NCBI GenBank assembly: GCA_902775475.1
Contig: CACYME010000034.1
Coordinates: 1-64,000 of the forward strand
Origin: an uncultured Prevotellaceae bacterium
GTDB lineage: Bacteria; Bacteroidota; Bacteroidia; Bacteroidales; Bacteroidaceae
DNA length: 64,000 nucleotides
Reading direction: 5' to 3'
A program made the translations under genes and the position numbers. Under the pieces are notes generated by a model. It saw nothing but the letters and a program-made list of their open reading frames with translations, made no database searches and was not told the DNA's origin. Each line of letters starts with the position of its first letter. Position 1 is the stretch's first letter. Below, piece after piece: positions 51,575 to 61,890 of this stretch.

Positions 51575-53596
51575 CTATTTAGCGCCGACAGTTCCCTTCA
51601 GACCGTCCTTGTTGTAGTAGCCGCCGTTCTGGAAGAGCAGGTCGTCGGTCTGTGGCGAACCATCGTTGTTGAAGATAATCTTCTGTGGGCGAGTCTTCAG
51701 CGTTCCTGTATAGGTCCACTTCCAAACCTTGTTGCCGTTAGCTGCCGTGCCGATGGACTCGCAGGCTGTGCCGGGCCAGGTGCCGCCGGTGAAGTTGTCG
51801 CCGTTGTCAATCCACGCCCAGCACTTGATGGTTTTCGTCCACGTGGCGGGAGCCTCGAAGAAGGCGCAGGTCTCGCCCTCGCTGACCGTGCAGAACGAGG
51901 GAATCTCGACGGGCTTCTCGCTCTCCTTTTCCTTCACCTGATAGGTGTTCGTGACGATGCCGCTAACCGTTCCGCCTACGAGCAGGCCCACCTTCAGCGT
52001 ATGGCTGCCGACGGGCAGGCTCACGCTGTAGCCGCTGCTGACGGCGGTGCTGCTGGCTGTGGGCGTGGTGCCGTCGGTGGTGTAGACCAGCTGTGCGCCA
52101 GCGGTGGCGGTGATGGCACTGAGCCTGACGGTCAGCGTGCCCTCGTAGGTGCCTGACGGCAGGTCGGCGTAGGCCGTGTTCAGCGACGTGGGCAGATAGT
52201 AGGCATAGTGGTAGCCCTCTACGGCCTTCGCCCACTGCTGGGTGTTGAGGAAGCTGCCTTCGTTGGCATCCACCTTTCCGACGGCGACGAGCAGGCGGTC
52301 TTCGCCGCCCGTGCTGATGGCGTTGGCGTAGCAGTCTTTGTTGCTCAGAAGGTTGGTGTAGCTGCTCTCGTTGGTGATGCCAGCCAGCTTGCGGGCAGCT
52401 GTCATGGCCTTGATTTCATGAGGATAGGCCTGCCAGTGCTTCAGGAACACGCAGGGCGTGCCGGGCATGGCCAGCAGATAGGCGTTGGCAGCCAGCGTGT
52501 CCTTCTTCAGCGGGTCCTGGGCAGCATTCGAGCGCTTCTCGGTGTCGTGGTTCTCGACGAAGGTCACGGCGTAGCGGCGGAATCTGCCAGCATCCTGGTT
52601 GCTGCTCACCAGCGGCCAGTTGCCTTCGTTCTGCTGCGACAGACGGCCATAGTTTTCGTTGTTCATGGCGTTGCGCACGGTGTAGCGGAACTGGAAGTCG
52701 AAGGCGGCACTCTGAGGCTGGCTGTTGATGGCCGTGCCCAGAATCCAGCTCTTGATGGTGCTCGTGGCGTCCCAGCACTCGCCGACGCTGAACTCGGGCT
52801 GGGCAGCGGCGTTGTACTGGCCGGTGAACGAGGCGGAGTAGCCCTTCACCATGTCGTAGCGGAAGCCGGCATAGCCCAGGTCGTTCTTCAGGAAGTCGAG
52901 GTAGGCCTTGACGATGGTCTGCACGTTCTCGCTCTTGTGGTCGATGTCGCGCATGCCGTCCCAGCCCTCGCCGGAGTCGCTGTTCGCAGACAGCTCGTAG
53001 CCGTTCTGGCTGGCCCATTGCTTTGTCTTGCCGCCATCGTCGTTGGAAACGATGTCGGTGGAAAGCATCTCGTAGGTGACGCCCTTGTAGGTCTCCTTGG
53101 GGAAGTCTACCCAGTTCGAGACGTTCTTGCGGTGGTTGATGACCACGTCGGCAATGGTCTTGATGTCGTTCTGCTTAAAGGTCGTGATGAGCGAGCGCAA
53201 TTGTGCCTCGGTGCCGAAGGAGCTGTTATAGTCGGCGAACCAGTAGAGGTCGTCGTAGCCCATCGACTGCCCGCCGCAGTTGCCGCTCTGAGGTAGCCAG
53301 ACGAGGTCGAAGGTGCCCTTCAGCTGGTCGGCCTGTGCCTGCAACACGGTCCACTGAGAGTCGTCGAAGGAGTCCCAGTAGAATGCTTGCAGCATGACGC
53401 CGCCATAGTTGGCAGGCCAGCCGATGGCAGGGGTCACTTCGGGTTCTGGCTCTGGCTCAGGTTCCGGCTCCGGCTGTGGTTGGGGGTCCGGCGTAGGCGT
53501 GACGACTTCTGCCGGGTCGTCGTCGCCACAGGAAGTGATGGCTGTCAGGGCTATCGTGCCCAGCAGGAGCATCAGGATGGTGAATGTCTTTTTCAT
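51575..53596 (-). CDS. Surface lipoprotein alpha-amylase (GH13) with starch-binding module
   Basis: This SusG-like enzyme would cut starch at the cell surface. It is 673 residues with a lipobox (TIALTAITSC, Cys 23) and a Pro/Glu linker (PQPEPEPEPEPE). The GH13 barrel includes ADVVINHRKN, the nucleophile Asp248 in GFRYDMVKG, the acid/base Glu273 in VGECWD, and Asp351 in FVENHDTE. After the barrel come a chitobiase-C-like module (GAQLVYTTDGTTPTASS, about 510-570) and a CBM26-like starch-binding module (about 595-670, CAFFEAPATW, IDNGDNFTGGTWPG). It is the last gene of the starch locus and follows the other GH13 by 20 bp. Confidence 0.92.
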   Translation of the reverse strand: MKKTFTILMLLLGTIALTAITSCGDDDPAEVVTPTPDPQPQPEPEPEPEPEPEVTPAIGWPANYGGVMLQAFYWDSFDDSQWTVLQAQADQLKGTFDLVWLPQSGNCGGQSMGYDDLYWFADYNSSFGTEAQLRSLITTFKQNDIKTIADVVINHRKNVSNWVDFPKETYKGVTYEMLSTDIVSNDDGGKTKQWASQNGYELSANSDSGEGWDGMRDIDHKSENVQTIVKAYLDFLKNDLGYAGFRYDMVKGYSASFTGQYNAAAQPEFSVGECWDATSTIKSWILGTAINSQPQSAAFDFQFRYTVRNAMNNENYGRLSQQNEGNWPLVSSNQDAGRFRRYAVTFVENHDTEKRSNAAQDPLKKDTLAANAYLLAMPGTPCVFLKHWQAYPHEIKAMTAARKLAGITNESSYTNLLSNKDCYANAISTGGEDRLLVAVGKVDANEGSFLNTQQWAKAVEGYHYAYYLPTSLNTAYADLPSGTYEGTLTVRLSAITATAGAQLVYTTDGTTPTASSTAVSSGYSVSLPVGSHTLKVGLLVGGTVSGIVTNTYQVKEKESEKPVEIPSFCTVSEGETCAFFEAPATWTKTIKCWAWIDNGDNFTGGTWPGTACESIGTAANGNKVWKWTYTGTLKTRPQKIIFNNDGSPQTDDLLFQNGGYYNKDGLKGTVGAK

Positions 53597-53616
53597 ATTG
53601 TCGTTAGCTGTTTGCG

Positions 53617-54954
53617 TTAATATTCTTTTAGAATCAAATATTGGTAGGGGGCCAGCTGCAGGCTGTCGTCCAGGGCGTCCAGGGCGCCATTAGGTGCCTC
53701 GTCGTGTACGCTCTTGCCCTGCCACTTGCTGGGGATGGCTGCGGTGACGGCTTGGTTGCGCACGTTGACCAGCACAAGGAAATGCTCATCGCCGAGTGAC
53801 TTTTTGAACATCAGCACGTCTGGGTCAGCCCAGGTGGTGAGCTGGCCTTTGCGCAGGGCGGGGTGGTCGTTATAGAGCTTGATGAGGGCTTTGTATTCCT
53901 CGTAGAGCGGTGAGTTGGCCGTCCAGTCAACAGGCACGTACTTGAAGAAGTTGATGGGGTAGGGATAGCCCACCTCTTGCGAGCCGTAGATGAGGGCACC
54001 GCCATGCATGAAGATGCTGGCCACATAGGCCGCCATGGAGCCTCGCTCGCTGGTAAACTCTACCACGGGAGCCGCCTCGGTGGCGTGGTCGTGGTTGGTG
54101 GTGAAGCGCATCTTTACTTTGCCGGCGGGCAGCTGGGCATACTCGGCACTGTCGGCCTGGATGAGGAACGAAGCGGGTAGCCCGTTCTGGAAGACATGTA
54201 CGATGGAGTCCTTGAAGTCCCAGCCGTAGTTCATGTCGAAGCCTCCCACGGTGAAATTATCGACGTTCTTGCCCTCGGCCAGCATCACGATCTGACGAGG
54301 CTGTGCAGCCTGGCGCAGCTCGTCGATGGCTTCTTTCCAGAAGTCGGCAGGCACGCCGTCGGCCACGTCGCAGCGGAAACCGTCGATGCCCACCTCGGTA
54401 ATCCAGAACTTCATGGCGTCAATCATGGCGCGCCGCATCTCACGGTTGTCATAGTTCAGGTCGGCCACGTCGAGCCAGTCCCAAGGGCGCGGATGGATGA
54501 TGGTGTCGGCCACTTCGTCGTGGGTGTACCAGTCGGGATGCGCCTTCACCCAGGGATGGTCCCAGGCGGTGTGGTTGGCCACCCAGTCGAGGATGATGGC
54601 CATCTGGTGCTCGTGGCACACCTGGGCCAGGTGCTTGAAGTCGTCGATGGTGCCGAACTCAGGCGCCACGGCGGTGTAGTTGCTGATGCAGTAGGGCGAG
54701 TTCTTGCCTTTCTCGATGCCGATGGGATAGATGGGCATGACCCACATCACGTTGACGCCCAGGTCGCGGATGCTGTCGATGCGGTCGGCCACGGCATTGA
54801 GCGAGTGGTCAGGGGCAAAGACGCGCGGATTGACCTGATACATGGCGATGTCGTCGACGGCAGGGAGCTGGAAGTCGGTGGCAGCTTTCTTTTCGGGCTT
54901 GCAGCCAATCAGGATAAAGGCAGCTGCAGCAAAGATGATGGATAGTTTCTTCAT
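53617..54954 (-). CDS. GH13 alpha-amylase family lipoprotein
   Basis: The 445-residue lipoprotein (lipobox AAFILIGC, Cys 18) has the GH13 regions: DWVANHTAWDHPW, Asp196 in GFRCDVADG, Glu227 in LAEGKN and Asp289 in TTNHDHA. It is compact, with no carbohydrate-binding module, unlike its neighbour. This suggests an oligosaccharide-processing role, perhaps periplasmic, as with SusA or SusB partners in the Bacteroides system. Its exact specificity (neopullulanase, maltogenic amylase or glucosidase-like) cannot be set from the sequence. A terminator hairpin lies between it and the susF-like gene upstream. Confidence 0.88.
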   Translation of the reverse strand: MKKLSIIFAAAAFILIGCKPEKKAATDFQLPAVDDIAMYQVNPRVFAPDHSLNAVADRIDSIRDLGVNVMWVMPIYPIGIEKGKNSPYCISNYTAVAPEFGTIDDFKHLAQVCHEHQMAIILDWVANHTAWDHPWVKAHPDWYTHDEVADTIIHPRPWDWLDVADLNYDNREMRRAMIDAMKFWITEVGIDGFRCDVADGVPADFWKEAIDELRQAAQPRQIVMLAEGKNVDNFTVGGFDMNYGWDFKDSIVHVFQNGLPASFLIQADSAEYAQLPAGKVKMRFTTNHDHATEAAPVVEFTSERGSMAAYVASIFMHGGALIYGSQEVGYPYPINFFKYVPVDWTANSPLYEEYKALIKLYNDHPALRKGQLTTWADPDVLMFKKSLGDEHFLVLVNVRNQAVTAAIPSKWQGKSVHDEAPNGALDALDDSLQLAPYQYLILKEY

Positions 54955-54980
54955 TTTTGTGTCTAATAGTTTTCGGTAAA

Positions 54981-55018
54981 AATCAGGCGAGCCGTTGCAA
55001 TAAGCGGCTCGCCTGATT
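54981..55018 (-). terminator. Intra-operon terminator before the GH13 genes
   Basis: AATCAGGCGAGCCG (54981-54994) pairs with CGGCTCGCCTGATT (55005-55018), 14 perfect pairs. On the minus strand TTTACC follows. It could reduce expression of the two amylases relative to the transport genes. Confidence 0.75.
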
Positions 55019-55034
55019 CAATTAATGGTTGATG

Positions 55035-56915
55035 TTACTTCTTGGTGATTGTGCAGTAAGCCTTTGTCTCGCAGAGCGGATAGAACTCAATGTGAACATC
55101 TCCCGAGACGCTGACGGGGATATTGTCATTAGAGCCGTTGATGATGTTATCGGCTGTACCACCCCAGTTACCGTCTTCAGTATCCCAAGTGCCATTACCC
55201 TTGAACTTGATGACACCGGCCTCGGTGAAGGTAGCATCACATTCCCAGCAAAGCTTGTCGAAGTTGTAGGTCATCTCGACACCTTTGTCCCAGTCGTTAT
55301 TCACTGCACTGCCAACAACGAATACACTCTTGATGGGTGTAAGCTTGTAAGTCATATCGGCTAAATTGACATCTGCACGATAGAATCCCGGTTCAGGCAT
55401 GATATTGCCGGAATTGCCATCATCAATCAGCGTGCCGGTAAGGCCGTCGGCATTGAGCGTACCCGTTCCATAGTTGCCATTGTCCCAGTTGTCAGCTGCA
55501 CCACGCAATTTGAAGGCACCCTTTCCGTCTGTCCAGCTGTCTTCTTTGGCATAGAAGAATCCGGTATAGATGCCATTGCCGTCAGCGCAGTAGAGTGGCT
55601 GTTCCGTGCCTCCCCAGCCATTGTTTACGCCAGCCTCGTAGATGTACTGCTGGAAGTTTAGCGGAGTGATGACGTAGGTCATGTCGGCCATGTTTACCTG
55701 GAAGCGGTAGAACTTAGCCTGCCCGTCGACGTGGAAGGAATGGTCGCCGTCGAGGTTGTAGCGACGGTCGAACGAGCCGCTGAGGTCCTCGCTGGCACCT
55801 GTGGTGCCGAAGAGTTTGTTCCATGTGCCTTCGGCCACGGCGTCGATAGCTTCCTTATCGCCAAAGGCGAACCAGAGCTCACTACCCGTGCTCTCAATGG
55901 TATAGGTGAAGACGGGGTCGTCGACCACGCTGGCACTGCTGTGCGAGAACTGCATGGTCATAGCCGACTCAGCACTCCACTCGCCAGGACCGCCGATGAG
56001 GTAGTAGGCCTCAGCGATGTTGACAGACTCTACCTTGAAGGTGTACTCGAGCATGTTGAGCGTCACCTTGATCTTCTTCGGACCGGCAGGTACGCAGAAC
56101 GAGTTGTCGGCACCCATGTTGTAGCGGAAGTCAACCTGTCCCTCGGTGGCTTGGCTGTTACCACCCACGATGCCGAGTAGCTTGCTCCAGTCGCCGTTGC
56201 CGATAGCGTCGCAGGCAGCGTCGTCACCGATGGCAAACCAAGTATCACCCTCAGCGGCAGCGTCGAAGATGACGGTGAAGATAGGATCCTCATAGACGTC
56301 GGCTCCGCTGTGGCTGAACTTGATCATGCGCTCGGTAGCTGAGGACTGCCAGTCGTTGGGACCTCCGATAAGGTAGTAGGCGGCCGAGATGTTGGCACGG
56401 TTCTCAGGGGTGAAAGCTACCTTCTGGGTGCCGTAGTAGTTGTTGCCAGGTGTACCGACAATGGTCACAGCCTCACCGCCAGTGACGGTGTAGAGCAGCG
56501 TGCGCAGGTAGAGGTCGGTAGAGGCCGGGTTCTTTGTGATACTGCCAAAATAGGCATCACTAAGAACTGAAGGCATCACGGTGATGATGTTCTTCTCGTT
56601 GACGTTGGCGTCAAGGGTGACGACCTGCGAGAAGTCCTCATTACGTGAGATCTGTACCTCGGCCTTCATCTCAGTGTTGGCGGGCAGCGGTGATGCCAGG
56701 TTGATGGTACCGATGGCAATGGGCTGCTCTTCCTCAGCGGCAAGCAGGTCGACGAGGTTGATGGTCGAAGCCGATGGTGTGACGCTGACGGCATTGGCCG
56801 GGAATGCATTTTCAGGAGCATTCGTCTGAGGCACGAACTCAGTGGGGAAGTCGTCGTTACATGCGGCGAATCCCATGGTGAGCAAGGCCATCATATATAA
56901 GCTTAACTTTTTCAT
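55035..56915 (-). CDS. SusF/SusE-like starch-binding outer-membrane lipoprotein
   Basis: SusE and SusF are surface lipoproteins with several starch-binding Ig-like modules. The ATG at 56915 (MKKLSLYMMALLTMGFAAC) gives 626 residues with the lipidated Cys at 19. Two clear internal repeats, each with YYLIGGPNDW or YYLIGGPGEW, an F-SHS segment, and the FRYNMG/RRYNLDG region, lie near 170-285 and 290-410. Later modules near 425 and 530 have a related NNGWGGTEQ or NNDWDKG segment. An N-terminal Ig domain is at about 30-150. Such repeats in this position are typical of SusF-like proteins. Confidence 0.85.
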   Translation of the reverse strand: MKKLSLYMMALLTMGFAACNDDFPTEFVPQTNAPENAFPANAVSVTPSASTINLVDLLAAEEEQPIAIGTINLASPLPANTEMKAEVQISRNEDFSQVVTLDANVNEKNIITVMPSVLSDAYFGSITKNPASTDLYLRTLLYTVTGGEAVTIVGTPGNNYYGTQKVAFTPENRANISAAYYLIGGPNDWQSSATERMIKFSHSGADVYEDPIFTVIFDAAAEGDTWFAIGDDAACDAIGNGDWSKLLGIVGGNSQATEGQVDFRYNMGADNSFCVPAGPKKIKVTLNMLEYTFKVESVNIAEAYYLIGGPGEWSAESAMTMQFSHSSASVVDDPVFTYTIESTGSELWFAFGDKEAIDAVAEGTWNKLFGTTGASEDLSGSFDRRYNLDGDHSFHVDGQAKFYRFQVNMADMTYVITPLNFQQYIYEAGVNNGWGGTEQPLYCADGNGIYTGFFYAKEDSWTDGKGAFKLRGAADNWDNGNYGTGTLNADGLTGTLIDDGNSGNIMPEPGFYRADVNLADMTYKLTPIKSVFVVGSAVNNDWDKGVEMTYNFDKLCWECDATFTEAGVIKFKGNGTWDTEDGNWGGTADNIINGSNDNIPVSVSGDVHIEFYPLCETKAYCTITKK

Positions 56916-56986
56916 CTTTTCTTTTGTCTTTGGGAGGCGGCAACGGTTTGTCACCGCCTCTGGTTAAACATTACTTCTGCTTACAA

Positions 56987-57907
56987 TCACTTAACGGTTT
57001 CGAATGTGACAGTGTTCTTGTTCATGTCGACGGTCATCTTGAGCTGTCCTCCAGCCCAGTCGTCGAACTCCCACGAGCCCTTACCGTTCACGGCAGGACC
57101 AGTGTACTTGCCGTCGGCATCGAAGTCGCAGACGATAGGTGCGTCGTCGACCTGAGTACCATACGAGTTGCCGCCGTCCCAGCCGGTGAGCTTGGTGTAG
57201 AAGCGGAACTGGAGCATGCCACCAGGAATGTCGAATGTACCGACAAAGACGTTGCTGCCTATCTCAGTCTCCATGATGCGCCATGCTGCAAGTGCCTCGG
57301 CATTGCCCTTGGCGGGTTCTGTCCATCCAGAGCAGTTACCAATGACATAGATGCTTGCCAGACCCTTGATGCTGTTGTCAGGACGCATCGACTTGAAGGT
57401 GACGGCATTGGAATAGATGCCTGTGCCTTCGATAGACTCCTTGGCAGTGGTCTGAATGTCGGCATAGACACGGAAGGCCACTTCAAGATAACCGGGATCT
57501 GTCCAGTTGTTCTCGTCGGTGATGCCGTTGATGTGATTGATGCTCTGAGAAATCTCCTCACCGCTGAGGGTAGCCGAGCATGAGGTGAAGGCGGTCTCCA
57601 GGAACCTTGCACTTCCGTTGTCCTCAGTGTCCCATTTGGTGTTGCCACCCTGTACCAGACCGACCTGCACCTTGTAGTTCACAACGGTGTTGACGGTGTA
57701 GTTGGGCTGTGACCAAGTGAGGTTGATTTTGTTGTCCTTGAAGATGTCGATGTACTGGTTAGCCAGTGGCGAAGCGTTCAGCACGAACTCCGTGGGCGCA
57801 TTGGCCGGTCCCAGAACGGGGTTGTCGTCGCGGTCGGAGTCGCAGGCTGTGAACATCATGGCGATGGCTGCAAACAGCAGACCGGTCTTGAAATATCTTG
57901 CTTTCAT
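56987..57907 (-). CDS. SusE-like starch-binding outer-membrane lipoprotein
   Basis: The product is 306 residues from the ATG at 57907 (MKARYFKTGLLFAAIAMMFTAC, Cys 22). An AAGGAA site upstream of this ATG supports it over a start at 57925. A fibronectin-like N-terminal domain (APTEFVLNASPLANQYIDIF, ITLTW-like NLTWSQPNY) is followed by a single starch-binding type module (IYVIGNCSGW, FRFYTKLTGWDGGNSYG). This matches the SusE family between SusD and SusF. A GAGGCGG/CCGCCTC hairpin lies in the 71-bp gap to the next gene. Confidence 0.85.
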   Translation of the reverse strand: MKARYFKTGLLFAAIAMMFTACDSDRDDNPVLGPANAPTEFVLNASPLANQYIDIFKDNKINLTWSQPNYTVNTVVNYKVQVGLVQGGNTKWDTEDNGSARFLETAFTSCSATLSGEEISQSINHINGITDENNWTDPGYLEVAFRVYADIQTTAKESIEGTGIYSNAVTFKSMRPDNSIKGLASIYVIGNCSGWTEPAKGNAEALAAWRIMETEIGSNVFVGTFDIPGGMLQFRFYTKLTGWDGGNSYGTQVDDAPIVCDFDADGKYTGPAVNGKGSWEFDDWAGGQLKMTVDMNKNTVTFETVK

Positions 57908-57948
57908 AACTATATTCCTTTTCAATGTTCAATATTAATAATCTATGA

Positions 57949-59508
57949 TCAATATCCCGGGTTCTGCTGGAGGTTCGTGTTCGACATGACATCGCTCGAA
58001 GCCAGTGGGAAGAGGTTGTACTTGGCATCGACAGCATGGGGTGTGCCCACGTTGCTGTTCATGCCCTTATGGCTCCAGAGGTATTCGGCCGTGGTGAGCT
58101 GGTTGAAGCGCACCAGGTCGGAGCGGCGATGGCACTCCCAAGCCAGCTCACGTCCGCGCTCGTCGATGATGTCCTGCTTGGAGGGATTGGCAATGGCGGG
58201 CACGCCGGCACGTGTGCGGATGTCGTTGAAGCGGGCAATACCGTCGCAACTTACACCGCCCACCACCTGACACTCAGCCAGCATGAGGTAGACATCAGCC
58301 AGGCGGAAGATGATAAAGTCAGTGTCGGGGAAGGCGTTGGCACCGCTGATCATCGAGCCGTTGGCCTTCAGGTTGGTGAACTTCGTGTAGGCATATCCGC
58401 TCTGGAAGTTGCTCAGGTCAGCAATGGCCTTCGACTGTCCGTCGGTGAAGAAACGTGCACGCTGGTCGGCCGTCTCGTCGAACTTGTTGACGAACTGCGG
58501 GGTAAGGCGGATGCCGCCCCAACCGTCGCCGCCGAGTCCATAGTCAGCAGGATTCATGTTGCCGCCGATAGAAGCGCATACGATGTAGGTAGAGCCACCA
58601 TAGGCCTGCGTGTTGATGTGATCCTGATAGACGCTGAAGATAAGCTCGTGGCCGGTGCCCAGCAGCTGGTCGTTGTCGGCACAGAACATCTTGTACCAGT
58701 CGGCAGCCGACTCAAGCTTGTAGCCCAGGTCGATGATTTTCTGGCAGTACTCGGCGCACTTAGCATAGTTGGCTGTGCCTGTGTAAACCTGAGCATTCAG
58801 GTAGAGCTTGGCCAGGATCATATAGACCATACCCTTGCCGCAGCGGTACTTCTCGGGATTGGCGGGCAGGTCGTTGGCACATTCCTCCATGTCTTTGACA
58901 AGCCAGTTGAACAGGTCGGCACGGCTGATCTGCTGAGGATTGGCACCACCCACCTCCGAGTTCTCGTCGGTGAAGGGAACATTGCCGAAAAGGTCGATGG
59001 CGTGCAGATAGCTCAGTCCGCGCAGTGCACGTGCCTCAGCCTTGTACTGCTTCAAGGTGGCGTCGTCGGTGTTGCCGATGCGGCGCATCACCTCGTTGCA
59101 CATCGAGATCTGGTAGAATATGCGGCTATAGCAAGCCGAGATGAACACGTCGCTTGAGGTCCACTGCAGTCCGTGCAGGTCCTTGATGGTCTGGTCGTTC
59201 CAGCCCATGACGCACTCATCGGTGGGCAGCTCCTGCAGGTTGAACAGGGCACGCAGGTACTGACCGAAGCCACCGTCGATACCTTCGATGTCGGGACCTC
59301 CGCCGGGGCCGTCGGCCGAACTGACTGCAAGGCCTATATAGCACTTGGCCAGAATCTGATTATAAGCATCGTTACTGGTGAGTACGTTTTCGGGGGTGTC
59401 CAGATTGGGGTCAATAGGGGTCACGTCCAGGTCGCCAGTGCAAGCTGTAAAGGCAAAGGCCGTGGCGACGGCAGGAATCAAACCGTATTTCTTGATATTC
59501 AGTTTCAT
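57949..59508 (-). CDS. susD: SusD-like starch-binding outer-membrane lipoprotein
   Basis: SusD forms the lid of the SusC transporter and binds the glycan. The 519-residue product has lipobox AFTAC (Cys 23) then TGDLDVTPIDPN, the TPR-type SusD fold (ALRGLSYLHAIDLFGNVPFTDEN near 147-169), and the usual C-terminal SusD region with AWECHRRSDLVRFNQL near 470. It follows the susC reading frame by 21 bp. The symbol is by family; the substrate is inferred from the neighbouring amylases and starch-binding proteins. Confidence 0.92.
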   Translation of the reverse strand: MKLNIKKYGLIPAVATAFAFTACTGDLDVTPIDPNLDTPENVLTSNDAYNQILAKCYIGLAVSSADGPGGGPDIEGIDGGFGQYLRALFNLQELPTDECVMGWNDQTIKDLHGLQWTSSDVFISACYSRIFYQISMCNEVMRRIGNTDDATLKQYKAEARALRGLSYLHAIDLFGNVPFTDENSEVGGANPQQISRADLFNWLVKDMEECANDLPANPEKYRCGKGMVYMILAKLYLNAQVYTGTANYAKCAEYCQKIIDLGYKLESAADWYKMFCADNDQLLGTGHELIFSVYQDHINTQAYGGSTYIVCASIGGNMNPADYGLGGDGWGGIRLTPQFVNKFDETADQRARFFTDGQSKAIADLSNFQSGYAYTKFTNLKANGSMISGANAFPDTDFIIFRLADVYLMLAECQVVGGVSCDGIARFNDIRTRAGVPAIANPSKQDIIDERGRELAWECHRRSDLVRFNQLTTAEYLWSHKGMNSNVGTPHAVDAKYNLFPLASSDVMSNTNLQQNPGY

Positions 59509-59529
59509 ATTTCTTGTCCTCCTTAATGA

Positions 59530-61890
59530 TTAAAAGTTAAAGCTTGCACCCAGGATGAAGTTACGTGAGCGGGGATACATGTTGTTGTCGATGCCGCCAG
59601 CCACCTCAGGATCAACACCTTTGTAGTTGGTGATGGTGAATACGTTCTGGGCAGTTAAGTTCAGACGGCACCAGTCAGTGAGGTTGTAGGCCAGTGTCAC
59701 CTTGTCGAGCTTCAGGAAGGAAGCGTTCTGCACGTAGTAGTCACTCTTGTACTGTGCCTGCGAGAAGTTGCTGAACGGAGCCGTGGTCACGCGGTTGGCG
59801 ATGAAGTTGTTGGTCCAGAGGTCGGCCAGCATCTCAGCGTCGGAGGCTACATTGTTATATACGTAGTTACCCAGGCTCGAACGGAGTGATGCCGAGAGCG
59901 TCCACTTCTTGTAGCTCAGCTCGGTGTTGAAGCCAATATTCACGTCTGCATCGGGCTTGTAGTATACATAGCGGTCGTCGTCGGTGATCTGTCCGTCGTG
60001 GTTGCGGTCTACATAGACACCTTCCAGGGGCTTGCCATCCTCAGCATAAACCTGCTGGAACACATAGAACGAGTTGATGGGATTGCCCACCTTCTGTATC
60101 TGCACCTTGTTGCCTACACCACCCGAGATGCCGCCAGTCTCCACGCCGGGATAGGTGGGATCGTCGCTGGCAGTGATCTCGTTTTTGTTGTAGGCCACGT
60201 TCACGCCCACTTCCCAGCGCAGGTCCTTCTGCTCGATGGGAACGACGTTCAGGGCAATTTCAATACCCTTGTTCTCCATGTCGCCAACGTTCTGCAGCAG
60301 ATAGTTGGTGAGGTTGGTGCCAGCGGAGACGGGCACGAAGTTCAGCAAGTCGTTGGTCTTGCGCTTGTAGAGATCGATGCTACCATTAATGCGGTTCCTC
60401 ATGAAGCCGAAGTCCAAACCGACGTTGTAGGTTGTGGTCTCCTCCCACTTAATCTGGGCTGCATAGCCCTTCGGTGTAATAGGAATAATCATGCTGTTGC
60501 CGAACCAGTAGTAAGAACCGGCCTGGTTGGTGTGATAGGTAGCAATGGAGGGATAGTCACCCTGTCCGATGTTCTGCTGACCGGTGATACCGTAGCCCAG
60601 ACGGAGTTTCAGGTTCGACAATGCATTCACGTCCTTCAGGAACGGCTCCTCGCTGATACGCCATGCCAGAGCTACCGATGGGAACAGACCCCACTTGTTG
60701 TTTTGGAAGCGCGAAGTACCATCGTTACGCAGCGTAGCGGTGAGCAGGTAGCGATCCATGAGGGTGTAGTTCAGACGTCCGTAGAATGAAACGAGGTAGC
60801 TCTCGGTCTTGAACAGCGGCGTGGTGGCAAATTCTGTGCCCAGGCCGTCGTTAGATACCTTATAGCTGGTAGTCCTGTTGAAGAAGCGCTGCCATGAATA
60901 ACCGCCGAGGATGTCGAAGCGGCTCTTGAGCTCCTCAAGTTCCTTGGCATAGGCCAGATAGAACTCAAGGGTCTGGTCGCGACGCAGCTGTGAGTAGCTC
61001 TCCCACAGGCCGCTACCGTTCTGTGCCTTGTCGTGCCAGGAGATTTCACTGTTCTGCTCGGTGACGTTCCAGCCGCTGGTGGTGGAGAAGTCGAGACCGA
61101 GGTTCAGGTTGGCACGGAGGCCTTCGAGGAACTTGAACTTATAGTCGAACTGAGCATTGCCCACGAAGCGACGAACGTATGAGTCCTTGTTCTGTTGGTT
61201 GAGCTGGGCCACGGGATTGAGCAGGGCCATTGAGTTGGGCAGTCCGCTGTTCATCCAGTAGTGATAAGTGCCGTCATCATTGTAGACGGGCTTAAGGGGA
61301 TTGTACTTCACAGCCTGTCCGATGGCGCCTTCGTCAGCGTAGGCGTTGTGAGTGAAGACACCCTTACCGTTGAGGTTGATGGTCAGACGGTCGTCAAGCA
61401 GGGTGGGGGTGAGGTTCAGACCAACTGTACCGCGGTTCATGTTCGAGGTCTTCAGGGTACCATCGTTGTTCAGGAAACCTGCACTGAAACGGTAGGGCAT
61501 CTTGAAGTTGCCTTCCTGAGCTACATAGCCGCCAGTGACGCTAGCATTCACTTCCTCGGCAAATGCGGTCTTATAAATCTCGTCCTGCCAGTTGGTGTTG
61601 GCGTTGCCCAGGGCAGCCATTGCATCGGCATTGTCACTGTAGCGTGAGGTGAAGAGCTCTCTCAAGCCCTCGGCGCTAAGCACGTCGACCTTCTTGCCTA
61701 CGGTCTTGAATGTTCCACTCAAATCGACATTGATGCGGGGCTTGGCACCAGCCTTACCCTTCTTTGTGGTGATGAGAATCACACCGTTAGAAGCACGGCT
61801 ACCATAGATGGCCGTTGCCGATGCATCCTTCAGGATGGAGAACGACTCGATGTCGTTGGGGTTGATGGTGTTCAGCACTTGCCGATGCAT
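59530..61890 (-). CDS. susC: SusC-like TonB-dependent transporter, C-terminal part
   Basis: This frame holds the end of the plug and all of the 22-strand barrel (from [20 protein letters not shown] on). It ends with the outer-membrane insertion signal [13 protein letters not shown], whose last residue is Phe. The frame starts inside a tandem duplication and has no proper start codon region, signal peptide or ribosome-binding site of its own. It is the second half of the gene whose first half is at 61799-62542. Removing one copy of the 64-bp repeat would fuse both into a single protein of about 982 residues, normal for SusC. As it stands it is unlikely to be expressed. Confidence 0.85.
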   Translation of the reverse strand: MHRQVLNTINPNDIESFSILKDASATAIYGSRASNGVILITTKKGKAGAKPRINVDLSGTFKTVGKKVDVLSAEGLRELFTSRYSDNADAMAALGNANTNWQDEIYKTAFAEEVNASVTGGYVAQEGNFKMPYRFSAGFLNNDGTLKTSNMNRGTVGLNLTPTLLDDRLTINLNGKGVFTHNAYADEGAIGQAVKYNPLKPVYNDDGTYHYWMNSGLPNSMALLNPVAQLNQQNKDSYVRRFVGNAQFDYKFKFLEGLRANLNLGLDFSTTSGWNVTEQNSEISWHDKAQNGSGLWESYSQLRRDQTLEFYLAYAKELEELKSRFDILGGYSWQRFFNRTTSYKVSNDGLGTEFATTPLFKTESYLVSFYGRLNYTLMDRYLLTATLRNDGTSRFQNNKWGLFPSVALAWRISEEPFLKDVNALSNLKLRLGYGITGQQNIGQGDYPSIATYHTNQAGSYYWFGNSMIIPITPKGYAAQIKWEETTTYNVGLDFGFMRNRINGSIDLYKRKTNDLLNFVPVSAGTNLTNYLLQNVGDMENKGIEIALNVVPIEQKDLRWEVGVNVAYNKNEITASDDPTYPGVETGGISGGVGNKVQIQKVGNPINSFYVFQQVYAEDGKPLEGVYVDRNHDGQITDDDRYVYYKPDADVNIGFNTELSYKKWTLSASLRSSLGNYVYNNVASDAEMLADLWTNNFIANRVTTAPFSNFSQAQYKSDYYVQNASFLKLDKVTLAYNLTDWCRLNLTAQNVFTITNYKGVDPEVAGGIDNNMYPRSRNFILGASFNF

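Noticed and set aside
52208..53296. 362-codon plus-strand frame opposite the surface amylase
   Set aside because: Shadow of a GH13 gene with all three catalytic residues in the minus-strand frame.
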